56,666 nucleotides of DNA from Lachnospiraceae bacterium (GCA_029068555.1 JAIECJ010000042.1:1-56666), one strand, 5' to 3'. Shown: positions 36,164 through 45,803, numbered from the stretch's first letter. Notes: a model not told the origin generated them from the sequence alone. Numbers and translations: made by a program.

Positions 36164-37204
36164 ATGACGGATAGATGTATTATATCAAAATGTATGGCTA
36201 TTGCCCGAAGTCACTTTTTAAATACCCCATATAAAGGTAAAGAGGTAATTGATTTATATAAAGTAGATGGATTTGCAAATAAAGTGTCTGGAATATGCCA
36301 TTATTGTACAGTTGATACGTTAAATGCAATTCTCAAAGATAAAGCTTTACGTTTTACGGATGTTCGCTTTTTAAATGATTCAACGGAGTTTATAGAGATT
36401 ATACCACTTATAAAAGAAGTACTGAATGAAGAACACTATACTTCAAGTTTTAGAGAGTTTCTTTTAAATAGTGATGTGATTTGTGAATTAGAAGAGTATA
36501 AACAGTCTTATATTGGTTTTTCACGAAGGGAACATGACTTTAAACAAACATCCTATCATACATATACGTGTTCATTTTCTACAAACAGTGATTCGCTTAG
36601 CATGTGGAATTATTACGGTACTACAACTGCTGGTCTTAATGTGGTTTTTGATTTTGCTTGGAATATGTTTAAAGAATGCGAAAAAACAGAAGTCAATATT
36701 GGGGAAAAATTAAGCAATGATATTATGATTTATCGCGGATTGATTTTGTATTCGAGAGACGATAAGAAAAAGTGTGTTGCAGAGTTGCTGAACAGATTAG
36801 CAAAGATTTTTGAAGAAGCAGGAAATGATTTAGACAAATATAAAGGTTCAATTTTATATGCATTCAAAGAGGCAATAAATAATATGCGATGCTTTTTTAA
36901 GAATGAGTCGTTTAGAAGTGAAGAAGAATATAGAACTGTGTTAAAAATTCCAGAGGATTTATTAATGGCAGAGACTTTAGTTGATGAAATAAAAGCCAAG
37001 GGTGTTTTTAAGAAAGGAAATATCTTAATTCCATATGTGGATTATAAATTTAAGCCTGAAAGTATAAAAAGTATAACCATCAACCCATATGAAAAAGAAA
37101 CGGATTCAATGTTTGAACTTGGTATAAGAAACTTATTATGGATGAAGGGATTAGAAAATGTGAAAATTGTCCATTCAAATATTCCGATAAGAAAATATGA
37201 TTGA
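36164..37204 (+). CDS. DUF2971-type protein 1
   Basis: 346 residues, soluble. The signature resembles DUF2971: ICHYCTVDTLNAILKDKALRFTDVRFLNDSTE near residue 45, a SMWNYYG segment mid-protein, and FRSEEEYRTVLKI toward the end. GAGGAG seven bases upstream supports the ATG at 36164 over the one at 36149. It is AT-rich, the first gene after the broken rlmD end, and a paralogue-like neighbour of the next gene. Its function is not established; such genes often sit in defence islands. Confidence 0.65.
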   Translation: MTDRCIISKCMAIARSHFLNTPYKGKEVIDLYKVDGFANKVSGICHYCTVDTLNAILKDKALRFTDVRFLNDSTEFIEIIPLIKEVLNEEHYTSSFREFLLNSDVICELEEYKQSYIGFSRREHDFKQTSYHTYTCSFSTNSDSLSMWNYYGTTTAGLNVVFDFAWNMFKECEKTEVNIGEKLSNDIMIYRGLILYSRDDKKKCVAELLNRLAKIFEEAGNDLDKYKGSILYAFKEAINNMRCFFKNESFRSEEEYRTVLKIPEDLLMAETLVDEIKAKGVFKKGNILIPYVDYKFKPESIKSITINPYEKETDSMFELGIRNLLWMKGLENVKIVHSNIPIRKYD

Positions 37205-37376
37205 GTTTGATGCGAATTATGAAGAGATTATAAATTGATTTCTGTTTCAAAATTTATTAATGTGGCTTTTGTTTTAATATGCTGTTGAATAACGGAATAA
37301 TGTGGTACAATGATGGAGTAAATGTATAAACAGCACTGATGACATTAATGCTGAAAGGATATGTGTCAAGAAACTT

Positions 37377-38558
37377 ATGATAGAAGGAAATAACAGTAAT
37401 TTTAGTAAAGATGATTATAGAAGCAAAAACTATTCTGGCAATTGGACAAAACATTGGTTACAACAGGCAGACAAAAGTGCAATTTCCAGAAAAAAGAGCA
37501 TTCATGAGGCGATGTGGGAATTGTGTGATGAGAAAGCAGAGCATATGCCTAAATCAGTTTTTAAATTTTATCCATTTACCCCAAACTCATTGAAGTGCTT
37601 AGAATCAAATAAAGTCTATTTGAATACACCTGAAAATTTTAATGATCCATATGATTGTTTCATATGTTCGGATCAAGAAACTTTTGCTAAGACTTTTTTC
37701 ATAGAATACATAGAAAAAAATGATTATATACAGCAAGGAATTATAACGGAGGACGAATTTGAAAGAATAAAATCATCATATCCTGATCCGCCGGGTGAAT
37801 TTATTCCAAGTCATTATTTAAAAACTTTTGAAAGTATCATAAGAAGTATTTTGCTACTTGATGATAGAGGATTCAAATTAGATGATATTCGTTACAATGC
37901 GCATAAAGAGTATCAAAATACAATTACATCTATTAGAAATAATAAGATTCGGGTAAGTTCTTTTTCAAGTCTGAGTGATGATGAATTTTGCCGTTCAACA
38001 GAAATGTGGGGGCATTATGCTGCATCACATACCGGTTTTTGTGTTGAATATGATCTGGAGAGTAAATTATCAAATGCAAAGATTGATTCCTTGGTGCGAG
38101 GTGGAATGATGCCTTGTAAGTATTCAAAAAAGCCGATTTTTATATCCAGTTCCCTATTTTGGAAATATTATAACGGAAATCGAATGACCGATAACCAAAG
38201 AATTCAATTTGAAAAGAGTATCCTTTTATCTTTTTTGAATAAGTCACGTTCATGGAGTTATGAAAAAGAATGGCGTTTAATTGTGCCGGACGATGTATGT
38301 AAAATGTTTGATAATATGATAGAATTTTTCCCTATAAAGGAGATATATTTAGGGGTAAATATGCCATCGGATAATAGAGAATATTTTTATGATTTTGCTA
38401 AGCGAAAAAATATACCCGTAATGGATATGAGATGTGGAACAGATGCTTATGAATTAGAAGCTGTTGCAGTTGATGTAGACAAATATTATGATTGGAAAAC
38501 TTTTATTAGGCAAGGTACTATTAATAAGAGTAAATATACATTTTTGTGGAATGTATAG
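37377..38558 (+). CDS. DUF2971-type protein 2
   Basis: 393 residues. An N-terminal extension of 60 residues is followed by the DUF2971 pattern: FKFYPFTPNSLKCLESNKVYLNTPENFNDPYD, RVSSFSSL, EMWGHYAASHTGFCVEYDL and SYEKEWRL. The order (end of a 'cost' of access strand, FNDPYD, W-HYA, E-EWR) is that of the family. The start is uncertain: AAAGG at 37354-37358 lies 18 bases away from the ATG. It lies 24 bases upstream of the type III methyltransferase and may belong to the same operon. Confidence 0.68.
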   Translation: MIEGNNSNFSKDDYRSKNYSGNWTKHWLQQADKSAISRKKSIHEAMWELCDEKAEHMPKSVFKFYPFTPNSLKCLESNKVYLNTPENFNDPYDCFICSDQETFAKTFFIEYIEKNDYIQQGIITEDEFERIKSSYPDPPGEFIPSHYLKTFESIIRSILLLDDRGFKLDDIRYNAHKEYQNTITSIRNNKIRVSSFSSLSDDEFCRSTEMWGHYAASHTGFCVEYDLESKLSNAKIDSLVRGGMMPCKYSKKPIFISSSLFWKYYNGNRMTDNQRIQFEKSILLSFLNKSRSWSYEKEWRLIVPDDVCKMFDNMIEFFPIKEIYLGVNMPSDNREYFYDFAKRKNIPVMDMRCGTDAYELEAVAVDVDKYYDWKTFIRQGTINKSKYTFLWNV

Positions 38559-38582
38559 AAAAGGCAAAGGAGACTTTATATA

Positions 38583-40259
38583 ATGGCTAATTTATCGCAA
38601 ATGAAGCGTGAGCGTATGCTTGCCTTTTTAGATATGATACGAGAAGAACATAAGGACGATGATGAGGTGCTGATTGCACTTGGCGAAATTGAAAATGAAC
38701 TTTGCTCCAAGAAGTACGGTTTAATATGGGAGAAACACGAGGAATTGGTTGATGTGCAGATGCAAGACAATATTCCGGTATTTACGGAAGTAACGGATAG
38801 AGAAATCTGTGCAGATGCAGGTGGTAATTATAATTTTCTGTTGGAGGGCGATAATCTCCACAGTTTGCGCTTATTAGAAAAAACACACCGTGGGAAAATT
38901 GATGTGATTTACATAGACCCGCCGTATAATACAAAAAACAAGGATTTTGTTTATGATGATGTATTTGTGGATGGAACAGATGGTTATCGTCATAGCAAGT
39001 GGATTTCATTTATGGCGGAACGGTTGGATATAGCGGCAAAATTGTTGTCTGATAGTGGATGTATTTTCATATCCATTGATGATAATGAGCAGGCGGCGTT
39101 AAAGATGCTGTGTGATGAGATTTTTGGAGAAGATAAATTTGTTGCCCATATTCCATGGCGAAAAAGAACGGCAAAGTCGGACGTGCCGTTTGGAATCTCG
39201 CAAGACTGCGAAAGTATATTATGCTATGCAAATAGTGCATTTATGGCGGCAGTTAAGGGAAAAGAGAGAAAATATTTTGAAACGGATGATTTTCCGGGTA
39301 GAGCGTGGAGATACCACGATTTGACGAAACAAACAACAATTGAAGAACGCCCTAACTCAAATTTTACGATTGTAAATCCTAAAACAGGAGATGAATATCC
39401 AGTTAATCCGCTTAGAAGTTGGGCAATAACACATGAAACCTTTGAATTTTACTACAAAGAAAATCGAATTATCTTCCCTGGAGACTATGACTTCTTAAAT
39501 ATTTCAAAGCCAGTTTTGCGTTATTGGAAAGATGATGATATGAAAAAAGCTGGAGCGGATTTTGGATTGGTGGCGGCAAGTACATATTTGCCGTCTGAAA
39601 TTGTGGGTATGACTCAGGATGGAACGAAAGAAATTACTGCTCTTTTTGGAAGTAAAAAGTTCAGTTTTCCTAAACCTGTTGGACTAATAAAATATTTGAT
39701 TGAGATTGCAACAGTTAGAAACCCAACAGCATTGATACTTGACTTTTTTGCCGGCTCCGGAACAACAGCGCAGGCTGTTCTGGAGTTGAATCAAGCTGAT
39801 GAAGGAAATCGAAAATTTATATTATGCACGAATAATGAAAACAGGATATGCGAAGATATAACCTATCCTCGTATAAAAACTGTTATTATAGGAAAACGAA
39901 TGGATGGTAGCGTTTATTCTGATGGTATTCCTGCCAATCTGAAATATTACCGAACAGATTTTGTTTCAAAAGATTCTGATGATGTCAGTGCTGAATTACT
40001 GGAACATATAACAGAAATGGTTCAGCTGGAACACGGCATAAAAATTGATAATAAAGAGTATCTTATTGTCTTGAGTGATGATGAGGCAGATGAACTTGAG
40101 CAAAACTGGAATGAATACCCGGATATTAAAGCACTATACATTTCAAAGGAGGTTTTGTTGACCACATCACAAAATACGTTGTTTGGAAGCGTGCCGGTGC
40201 ATATTATTCCAGACTATTATTTTAAATTTGAGTTAAGGGAGATTGGGGAAGCATGGTAA
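38583..40259 (+). CDS. mod: type III restriction-modification methyltransferase (Mod)
   Basis: 558-residue adenine-N6 DNA methyltransferase of the beta group. Catalytic motif IV DPPYNT (VIYIDPPYNTKNKDF) comes before the SAM-binding motif I FFAGSGTT, as in type III Mod proteins; target recognition lies between. AAAGGAG ten bases before the ATG supports the start. It overlaps the Res gene by seven bases. Mod alone protects DNA and guides Res for cleavage. Confidence 0.92.
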   Translation: MANLSQMKRERMLAFLDMIREEHKDDDEVLIALGEIENELCSKKYGLIWEKHEELVDVQMQDNIPVFTEVTDREICADAGGNYNFLLEGDNLHSLRLLEKTHRGKIDVIYIDPPYNTKNKDFVYDDVFVDGTDGYRHSKWISFMAERLDIAAKLLSDSGCIFISIDDNEQAALKMLCDEIFGEDKFVAHIPWRKRTAKSDVPFGISQDCESILCYANSAFMAAVKGKERKYFETDDFPGRAWRYHDLTKQTTIEERPNSNFTIVNPKTGDEYPVNPLRSWAITHETFEFYYKENRIIFPGDYDFLNISKPVLRYWKDDDMKKAGADFGLVAASTYLPSEIVGMTQDGTKEITALFGSKKFSFPKPVGLIKYLIEIATVRNPTALILDFFAGSGTTAQAVLELNQADEGNRKFILCTNNENRICEDITYPRIKTVIIGKRMDGSVYSDGIPANLKYYRTDFVSKDSDDVSAELLEHITEMVQLEHGIKIDNKEYLIVLSDDEADELEQNWNEYPDIKALYISKEVLLTTSQNTLFGSVPVHIIPDYYFKFELREIGEAW

Positions 40260-42466
40260 ATCCGGGACTTACAATAAATTTATTCGATTTTCAGGAACAG
40301 ACGGTAATAAAACTTGTTGACCTGACCGTGGATAAAAACAGTAAACAGACCATTACAGTCAAGGCTCCAACTGGAGCAGGAAAGACGATTATTCTTATTG
40401 ATTATATAGAGGAGTATCTTTGCAATGTTGAAAGCAATACTGCTTTTATTTGGCTGTGTCCCGGTAAAGGGGATTTAGAGGAACAGAGCCGCAGTAAAAT
40501 GCAGAAGTTTGCACCGCATCGTAATACGCAGAATCTTTTTGATGCACTTTTGAACGGCTTTGCAGCGGAAAGCACTACGTTTATTAATTGGGAACTGGTA
40601 ACAAAGAGAGGAAATACGGCAATACGTGACAGTGAACGCAAAAATTTATATGACCGCATCGCGGATGCCCATAGGAGTGGAACCACGTTTATCGTAATTA
40701 TTGATGAGGAACATTCCAACAACACAGCAAAAGCAAAAAATATAATTGATGCTTTTGCAGCTAAGAATATTATCCGTGTCAGTGCGACAGCCATAGAAAA
40801 TAAGCGATATGAGTTTATAGAGGTTGATGAGTTAGATGTTATAAACGCAGGTTTGATTACCAAGGCACTTTATGTTAATGAGGGAATTTCGGATGGTGTC
40901 GAAGTTACAAATGATTATGATTATCTTCTCGATCTTGCGGATGCCAAAAGAAAAGCAATAGCAGCCCGTTATATTGAAGTCGGGAAAACCATACGTCCAT
41001 TAGTTTTGATTCAATTTCCAAACGGACAGCCGGAAACGGTTGCCGCAGTAGAGCAGAAGTTGCAATCTATGGGTTATACATATGATAATGGTATGGTCAG
41101 TAAATGGATGAGTGAGGATAAGAAGGATTTGCCGGATAATCTGACACAGAATGATGGTATTCCTGTTTTTTTACTTATGAAGCAGGCAATTAGTACGGGA
41201 TGGGATTGCCCTCGTGCCAAAATTCTTGTCAAGTTACGAGAAAATATGAGTGAAAGCTTTGAAATTCAGACAATCGGACGTATCCGTAGAATGCCGGAAG
41301 CCGTTCATTACGAAGATGACTTGTTAGATTTTTGTTATGTCTATACGTTTGATGAGAAATATAAGGCGGGACTGCTTGCGAATATAGATAAGGCTTATGA
41401 AACCCGCAGATTATTTCTGAAAGATAAATGCAAGACCTTCACTATGGAGAAACAGATTCGTGACCTTGATTTTGATGGTTTGGGTGAGCGTGAAGTATCA
41501 AATAAGATTTATGATTCGCTTGTCAGAAAATATAAATTGGGAGCAGATAAAAAACAGAATAAATTGTTATTTATGGAGAGAAGTTACCGCTTTGGGGAAG
41601 AAATTTTAGGACGGGCATTATATGGTCAGTATGTTTATACGGATCGTGTGGCGGAAAGCACAAATTACTATACAACACGCAAAAGAGTAGATACCCATGA
41701 GCATGGTATTTATTTGTTACATAGTGTAGATGCTATAAAAACAACGATTGGCATGTCAACAGGTAAAGTAAAAACGATGCTTGAACGCCTTTTCCGTAAG
41801 GGTGGCAACGTAAGCAAGAAGTTGTTAAATCTTAATACAGCAGAATTTTATGCATTTGTAGTCAATAATGAGCATTTGTTAAAAGAGGAATTTCGTGAAG
41901 TTACTGCTGAAATGTCAAAGCAGAACGCTTTTAATTTTTACCCGAAGACATCAATGTTTTATATACCGGAACAGGATTTTTTTAAATATGATTCCGGAGT
42001 CAAAGATGAAGTAGAATATCTGAACAATGCATATCAGGAATATACCTCCGGTTATGCCACAAGTCTTGTGAGAAGTACTTGTGAAATGCTGTTTGAGCAG
42101 TATTGCGAGGGCAGAGATGATATTGACTGGGTATATAAAAATGGCGATACCGGACAACAGTATTTTTCTATTGTATATGCAAATGGAATTGAAAAACAAA
42201 AATTATTTTATGCGGATTATATTGTAAAAATGAAGGATGGAACGGTTTGGGTTATTGAAACCAAAGGCGGTGAATTCAAGGGAAAAGATAAGAATATTGA
42301 CCGTCAGATAGAAAACAAGTTCAATGCGTTCAAAGATTATGCAAAAGCCAAAGGTATTCAATGGGGATTTGTTCGTGATAAGGATAGCCGTCTTTATATC
42401 AATAATACAGAATTCGCAGAAAGTATGTCAGATGAGCATTGGGTGGCGTTGGACAATGTGCTTTAG
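40253..42466 (+). CDS. res: type III restriction endonuclease (Res)
   Basis: 737 residues. It is a superfamily 2 helicase with Walker A APTGAGKT, a DEEH box (IIDEEHSNN), SATAIENK, and motif VI-like IQTIGRIRRMP. A C-terminal PD-(D/E)xK nuclease is seen as ADYIVKMKDGTVWVIETKGG. It is shorter than many Res subunits (over 900 residues) but all key motifs are present. Translation is coupled to mod. Confidence 0.9.
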   Translation: MVNPGLTINLFDFQEQTVIKLVDLTVDKNSKQTITVKAPTGAGKTIILIDYIEEYLCNVESNTAFIWLCPGKGDLEEQSRSKMQKFAPHRNTQNLFDALLNGFAAESTTFINWELVTKRGNTAIRDSERKNLYDRIADAHRSGTTFIVIIDEEHSNNTAKAKNIIDAFAAKNIIRVSATAIENKRYEFIEVDELDVINAGLITKALYVNEGISDGVEVTNDYDYLLDLADAKRKAIAARYIEVGKTIRPLVLIQFPNGQPETVAAVEQKLQSMGYTYDNGMVSKWMSEDKKDLPDNLTQNDGIPVFLLMKQAISTGWDCPRAKILVKLRENMSESFEIQTIGRIRRMPEAVHYEDDLLDFCYVYTFDEKYKAGLLANIDKAYETRRLFLKDKCKTFTMEKQIRDLDFDGLGEREVSNKIYDSLVRKYKLGADKKQNKLLFMERSYRFGEEILGRALYGQYVYTDRVAESTNYYTTRKRVDTHEHGIYLLHSVDAIKTTIGMSTGKVKTMLERLFRKGGNVSKKLLNLNTAEFYAFVVNNEHLLKEEFREVTAEMSKQNAFNFYPKTSMFYIPEQDFFKYDSGVKDEVEYLNNAYQEYTSGYATSLVRSTCEMLFEQYCEGRDDIDWVYKNGDTGQQYFSIVYANGIEKQKLFYADYIVKMKDGTVWVIETKGGEFKGKDKNIDRQIENKFNAFKDYAKAKGIQWGFVRDKDSRLYINNTEFAESMSDEHWVALDNVL

Positions 42467-42480
42467 GAGGATATTTACGA

Positions 42481-43068
42481 TTGGATAATTGGAACAATAT
42501 ATTGAATGAGGACGTTTTGAAATTTAATATAAATTTTGCGGCTTTATTTGTGCTTAATTTTGAATGTTTAAAAGATTATATTATTACACAGCCTAGAACT
42601 TTTTACAGTGATGTTTTAATCAAGGATGGAGAACTATGCTGTGAGGAAACAGAAGAATATAAAAAGGAAGTGCGGTCACTAGAGAAAAATATAGAGAATG
42701 CTTCGTTGCGCTGGTTTATGAATACAGATGCTATTACAGAAGAAGATTATAATTTATATCAAGAACTGCGGGAAAGAAGAAATGATATTACGCATGAACT
42801 TTTGAAAAATCTAAATAATGGTTTTAATGAAACAGATGCAAAGCTGTATGTAAAGTTATTAGAATTATATCAAAAAATTGACAAATGGTGGATAAATGAA
42901 ATAGAAATTCCAATATCAGGGGAGGTATTGCCGGATGAATATGATTCGGAACAGGTATTGGGCGGACAGGCAATGATACTATCAATAATTAACGATATTA
43001 TTTTTGATAACAATAAAGAGAGATATAAAAATCTGTTAGATGAATTAAAGAAATTGGGAATAGTTTAA
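42481..43068 (+). CDS. HEPN-motif protein next to type III R-M
   Basis: 195 residues, helical, unrecognised by name. The frame opens at an ATG at 42439 inside res, but AGGAGG at 42465-42470 ten bases before TTG 42481 favours the TTG. It contains R100-N101-D-I-T-H105, the R-N-x3-H motif of HEPN RNases, in a helix RERRNDITHELLKNL. It lies 14 bases after the restriction gene, so it may be an accessory RNase of that system or an independent toxin. No antitoxin nucleotidyltransferase is adjacent. Confidence 0.6.
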   Translation: MDNWNNILNEDVLKFNINFAALFVLNFECLKDYIITQPRTFYSDVLIKDGELCCEETEEYKKEVRSLEKNIENASLRWFMNTDAITEEDYNLYQELRERRNDITHELLKNLNNGFNETDAKLYVKLLELYQKIDKWWINEIEIPISGEVLPDEYDSEQVLGGQAMILSIINDIIFDNNKERYKNLLDELKKLGIV

Positions 43069-43116
43069 TATAAGATGAATATTAGTGAATACTTTTAATA
43101 ATGATAGGAGCATAAT

Positions 43117-43869
43117 ATGCCGGAAGAAAAGGATTTGACATCTAGGAGATGTACAATCAGTCAGTTAAAAACACATGAAATGTGCGATAGTATCTTAGAG
43201 CAATTAGAAAAAGCGATTTCTTTAAAAGAAGATGGATTAATTTTGGAATCAGATGCTGTGATGAATATGTTGTCATTGGAGGTTGAAAAAATAAGGGTAC
43301 AATTTGATGAGCCAAAAGAGAAAACTGAAAATCTGAATTTTGATAAAAGTACATTGCCAAGGCGAGGCCAGCTTCTCGCTGAATATGATATGGTTATATT
43401 AAGGACTAAATCAGATGAGGATTATGAAGATTATATGAAAGTATCCTACGAATGCGCTATTATGAAAAGTGCTTTTAAGGAAGATGCTTTTAAAAAGGAT
43501 TTATGGGAATCATTTTTATCTGATACAGCCGCGAACTTTTCTATTTTTGACAAGGTAACGGGAGAATATGTGGGTTATTGTGGAATAAAAAATTTGAGTG
43601 CCGAGAATTGGGAATTAGTAATAGAACTTTTAAAGAAATATGGGCATCGGGGATATGGATATCATGCGCTTGTAGTAATGTTAAATGCTTTAACGGAATT
43701 GGCAGGAAAAACTACATATAGAAGCAGGGTTGACTCTGATAATTATGCTTCACAGAATCTTATGAAAAAACTTGGAGCGATACCTAACGGGATCAGTGAA
43801 ATGTTTATTCATGGAGAAGATTTACGCAAGTTTCAGGAAGAAAACAAAAATTTATTGATGATAAACTAA
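43117..43869 (+). CDS. GNAT-type acetyltransferase with N-terminal extension
   Basis: 250 residues. The first 85 are helical and unassigned. From RRGQLLAEYDMVILR on there is a GNAT fold with GEYVGYCGIKNL, the acetyl-CoA loop KYGHRGYGYHAL, and a C-terminal NYASQNLMKKLGAI, as in ribosomal-protein-type N-acetyltransferases. The substrate is unknown. Confidence 0.75.
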   Translation: MPEEKDLTSRRCTISQLKTHEMCDSILEQLEKAISLKEDGLILESDAVMNMLSLEVEKIRVQFDEPKEKTENLNFDKSTLPRRGQLLAEYDMVILRTKSDEDYEDYMKVSYECAIMKSAFKEDAFKKDLWESFLSDTAANFSIFDKVTGEYVGYCGIKNLSAENWELVIELLKKYGHRGYGYHALVVMLNALTELAGKTTYRSRVDSDNYASQNLMKKLGAIPNGISEMFIHGEDLRKFQEENKNLLMIN

Positions 43870-43961
43870 GAAAATTGGCAAAGGAGTTTCATGTTGCACC
43901 GATTGATTTGATTGGGCATGTGTTGGAGTTTCGTATTGACTGGAATCCAACAGATTTATAG
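43836..43961 (+). pseudogene. C-terminal remnant of an unknown gene
   Basis: Overlapping the end of the previous gene in another frame, an open stretch reads KQKFIDDKLRKLAKEFHV then APIDLIGHVLEF and DWNPTDL before TAG. It has no start or ribosome site and looks like the tail of a protein whose front was lost when the GNAT gene arrived. Confidence 0.4.
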
Positions 43962-43989
43962 AATGATGTGGGCAGAAAGGCAGTAAATT

Positions 43990-44457
43990 ATGAAATACTC
44001 GATAAGATTGGCGGTAAAAGATGATTACGATAAAATTGTGCGGCTTTACGAAAAGGCATTTGAGCATAGAGAAGGTATAGTTGCGAAATATTATACAGGC
44101 TTTAATGAGTATTTATCCTTTTTTGTTAATAGGAATAACGCATTTATAGTGGAAGAAGATGATACGATTTGCGCTGCTGTATTGGTGTATGAAACACCTG
44201 ACATGTTTTGTGGTCGCTCATTATACATTGAGTTTTTGGCTGTTTTGCCCGACTATCAAAATAAAGGCGTGGGCAGGGCATTGATTGAGTATGTCTGTAA
44301 TGAGGCGCACAGAAGGGGGATTACAGAAGTTTCTATCCGTACTGCCTGTTATAAAGATGCATATCTGATATATCGCCATATGGGTTTTCGGGATTCTCAA
44401 AGCGATTGTCGATTTTTAACGATGAATTTGAAAAAGATAGATACAGATGTGGGCTAA
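43990..44457 (+). CDS. GNAT acetyltransferase
   Basis: 155-residue single-domain GNAT. The acetyl-CoA pyrophosphate loop is PDYQNKGVGRAL with a preceding LYIEFLAVL strand, and YLIYRHMGF is the usual beta6-alpha4 segment. The acceptor is unknown. Confidence 0.88.
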   Translation: MKYSIRLAVKDDYDKIVRLYEKAFEHREGIVAKYYTGFNEYLSFFVNRNNAFIVEEDDTICAAVLVYETPDMFCGRSLYIEFLAVLPDYQNKGVGRALIEYVCNEAHRRGITEVSIRTACYKDAYLIYRHMGFRDSQSDCRFLTMNLKKIDTDVG

Positions 44458-44523
44458 GTATGGTTGCATTTTCTATTCGTATTGAATGAAGACCAATGAG
44501 TTTATAGAATGAGGAGAAGGCTT

Positions 44524-45120
44524 TTGAGTGACAAAAGAAATGACTTTATTGCAGATAATGACCTTGCATTATATGGAGAAAAAATCATTGTAAGTCTGCT
44601 GAATCAATCAAATGTGGAATGCTATTTGTCTACATATAAAAGTGCTTCTGATTTTTCAAAAGTCTATGAGATGATGCCTGATTTTTGGGAACAACCAAGT
44701 AGGCACATTAAAGATTATGCTGACGGAAAACAGGAGAGCAAAGCGAGGTATTTGATAGTTGAAAAAGTGTCATTACAGGGAGTCGGTTATATTGAGTTAG
44801 ACTATAGTAATTTGGAGATGCCGGAAGTAGCTATCGCAATACTTGGGGAATATCAAGGGAAGGGTTATGCCTTTGAAGCATCCAAGATACTGTTTGTAAA
44901 TGTATTTGAAAATGAATCAGTAGAGTGTATTGTTTGGAATGCTTTTCGTTCAAATAAAGCAAGCTGTAGAATAGCCGAGAAGTTGGGCGGTAAGGTAGTG
45001 GAGGAGAAGAATTTGGTAATGGAAGTCATGCAGGCAGCAGGATTAAAAGTGAATCCGGCGGATTATGAGAAGGCTCCTGCGACAGTGACATATGAGATTA
45101 GAAAAAATGATATTTATTAA
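44524..45120 (+). CDS. GNAT-like acetyltransferase
   Basis: 198 residues with a TTG start: AGGAG at 44512-44516 is seven bases before TTG 44524, while the upstream ATG at 44509 lies in front of that site. GNAT features are AILGEYQGKGYAFEA and NKASCRIAEKLGGK. It is the third acetyltransferase in a row, ending before a 920-base non-coding region. Confidence 0.75.
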   Translation: MSDKRNDFIADNDLALYGEKIIVSLLNQSNVECYLSTYKSASDFSKVYEMMPDFWEQPSRHIKDYADGKQESKARYLIVEKVSLQGVGYIELDYSNLEMPEVAIAILGEYQGKGYAFEASKILFVNVFENESVECIVWNAFRSNKASCRIAEKLGGKVVEEKNLVMEVMQAAGLKVNPADYEKAPATVTYEIRKNDIY

Positions 45121-45187
45121 CAGATTTTGCAATAGGAATTGTATGTGAGAAAAATTTTTATTAATGACAGGATGGGGGATGTATTGA

Positions 45188-45271
45188 ATGAAAACGTTTG
45201 CTGAATTAAGCATGGATTTTTTGTTTGATACATCTTTTTTATTGCCGCTTTTGCAATTTTATTATAATTAA
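45188..45271 (+). CDS. possible 27-aa peptide
   Basis: Short frame starting MKTFAELSMDFLF, rich in Phe, Leu and Tyr, with GGGGG at 45174-45178 upstream. It could encode a hydrophobic peptide but may be chance in AT-rich DNA. Confidence 0.22.
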   Translation: MKTFAELSMDFLFDTSFLLPLLQFYYN

Positions 45272-45338
45272 GGGGTCAGGGGATTTTTCCTCTGTTAGCA
45301 ATTTTTATAGAATTTCCTCATGGGAATTTTATAAAAAA

Positions 45339-45445
45339 CTGTCTGTGGACGTCCATAGGCAGTGCTTGCTATTTTATTCTGCGTATATACGCAGGCAGTG
45401 CTTGCTATTATGCTCTGTGTCATGACACAGGGAGTGCTTGCTGTT
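45339..45445. repeat. three 36-bp-period palindrome plus constant-element repeats
   Basis: The constant element TGCTTGCT(A/G)TT begins at 45363, 45399 and 45435, exactly 36 bases apart. Each is preceded by G(C/A)AG and a palindrome of different sequence: 45339-45362, 45379-45394 and 45415-45430. Symmetry is kept while sequence changes. Read on the minus strand, the last palindrome is followed by six Ts (complement of 45333-45338), forming a good terminator for a minus-strand transcript. It could be a small structured RNA or an array of protein sites. Confidence 0.7.
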
Positions 45446-45501
45446 TCGGTGAGATGAACAAATGGATTTTAAGTTGTATGGTTAGTCTGTCCTAAACTGA
45501 T

Positions 45502-45519
45502 ATGGGCGTTGCCGCCCAT
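45502..45519. terminator. 7-bp tetraloop hairpin
   Basis: ATGGGCG at 45502-45508 and CGCCCAT at 45513-45519 with loop TTGC, followed by TTTT on the plus strand. It is a possible weak terminator in the 45121-46044 gap. The rest of 45520-45800 shows nothing I can name. Confidence 0.4.
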
Positions 45520-45803
45520 TTTAACAGAAAAATTTTGAAAAAGTTTTGTAAATAGGAAGGAATTTTGCATATTTACCATATAGAATAATATTTAAGGCAT
45601 ATGAAATAAAAGCCTGTTTGAAAACTGAATATTGCAATATACATACAGGACGTGAGGATATGTGTAGCCACAATGTAGGTGCGCCATGATATGATCGCTT
45701 TAATCCATTTTCAGGCAAATGTGAAGAAATGGAAAACAAACCTCTGAAGCGAAGGCATTGAGCGATAAAAACCTGACAAAATGCACAGCAGTTGTGCGGG
45801 GCG

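Noticed and set aside
45225-45425. 66-codon open frame across the hairpin repeats
   Set aside because: The 36-bp period is a multiple of three, so repeats stay open by chance. The frame has no good ribosome site and its product is just repeat translation.
45339-45445. Possible CRISPR array because of the 36-bp period
   Set aside because: The variable parts are palindromes adjoining a constant 11-mer, not spacers between identical repeats, there are only three units, and no cas genes are present.
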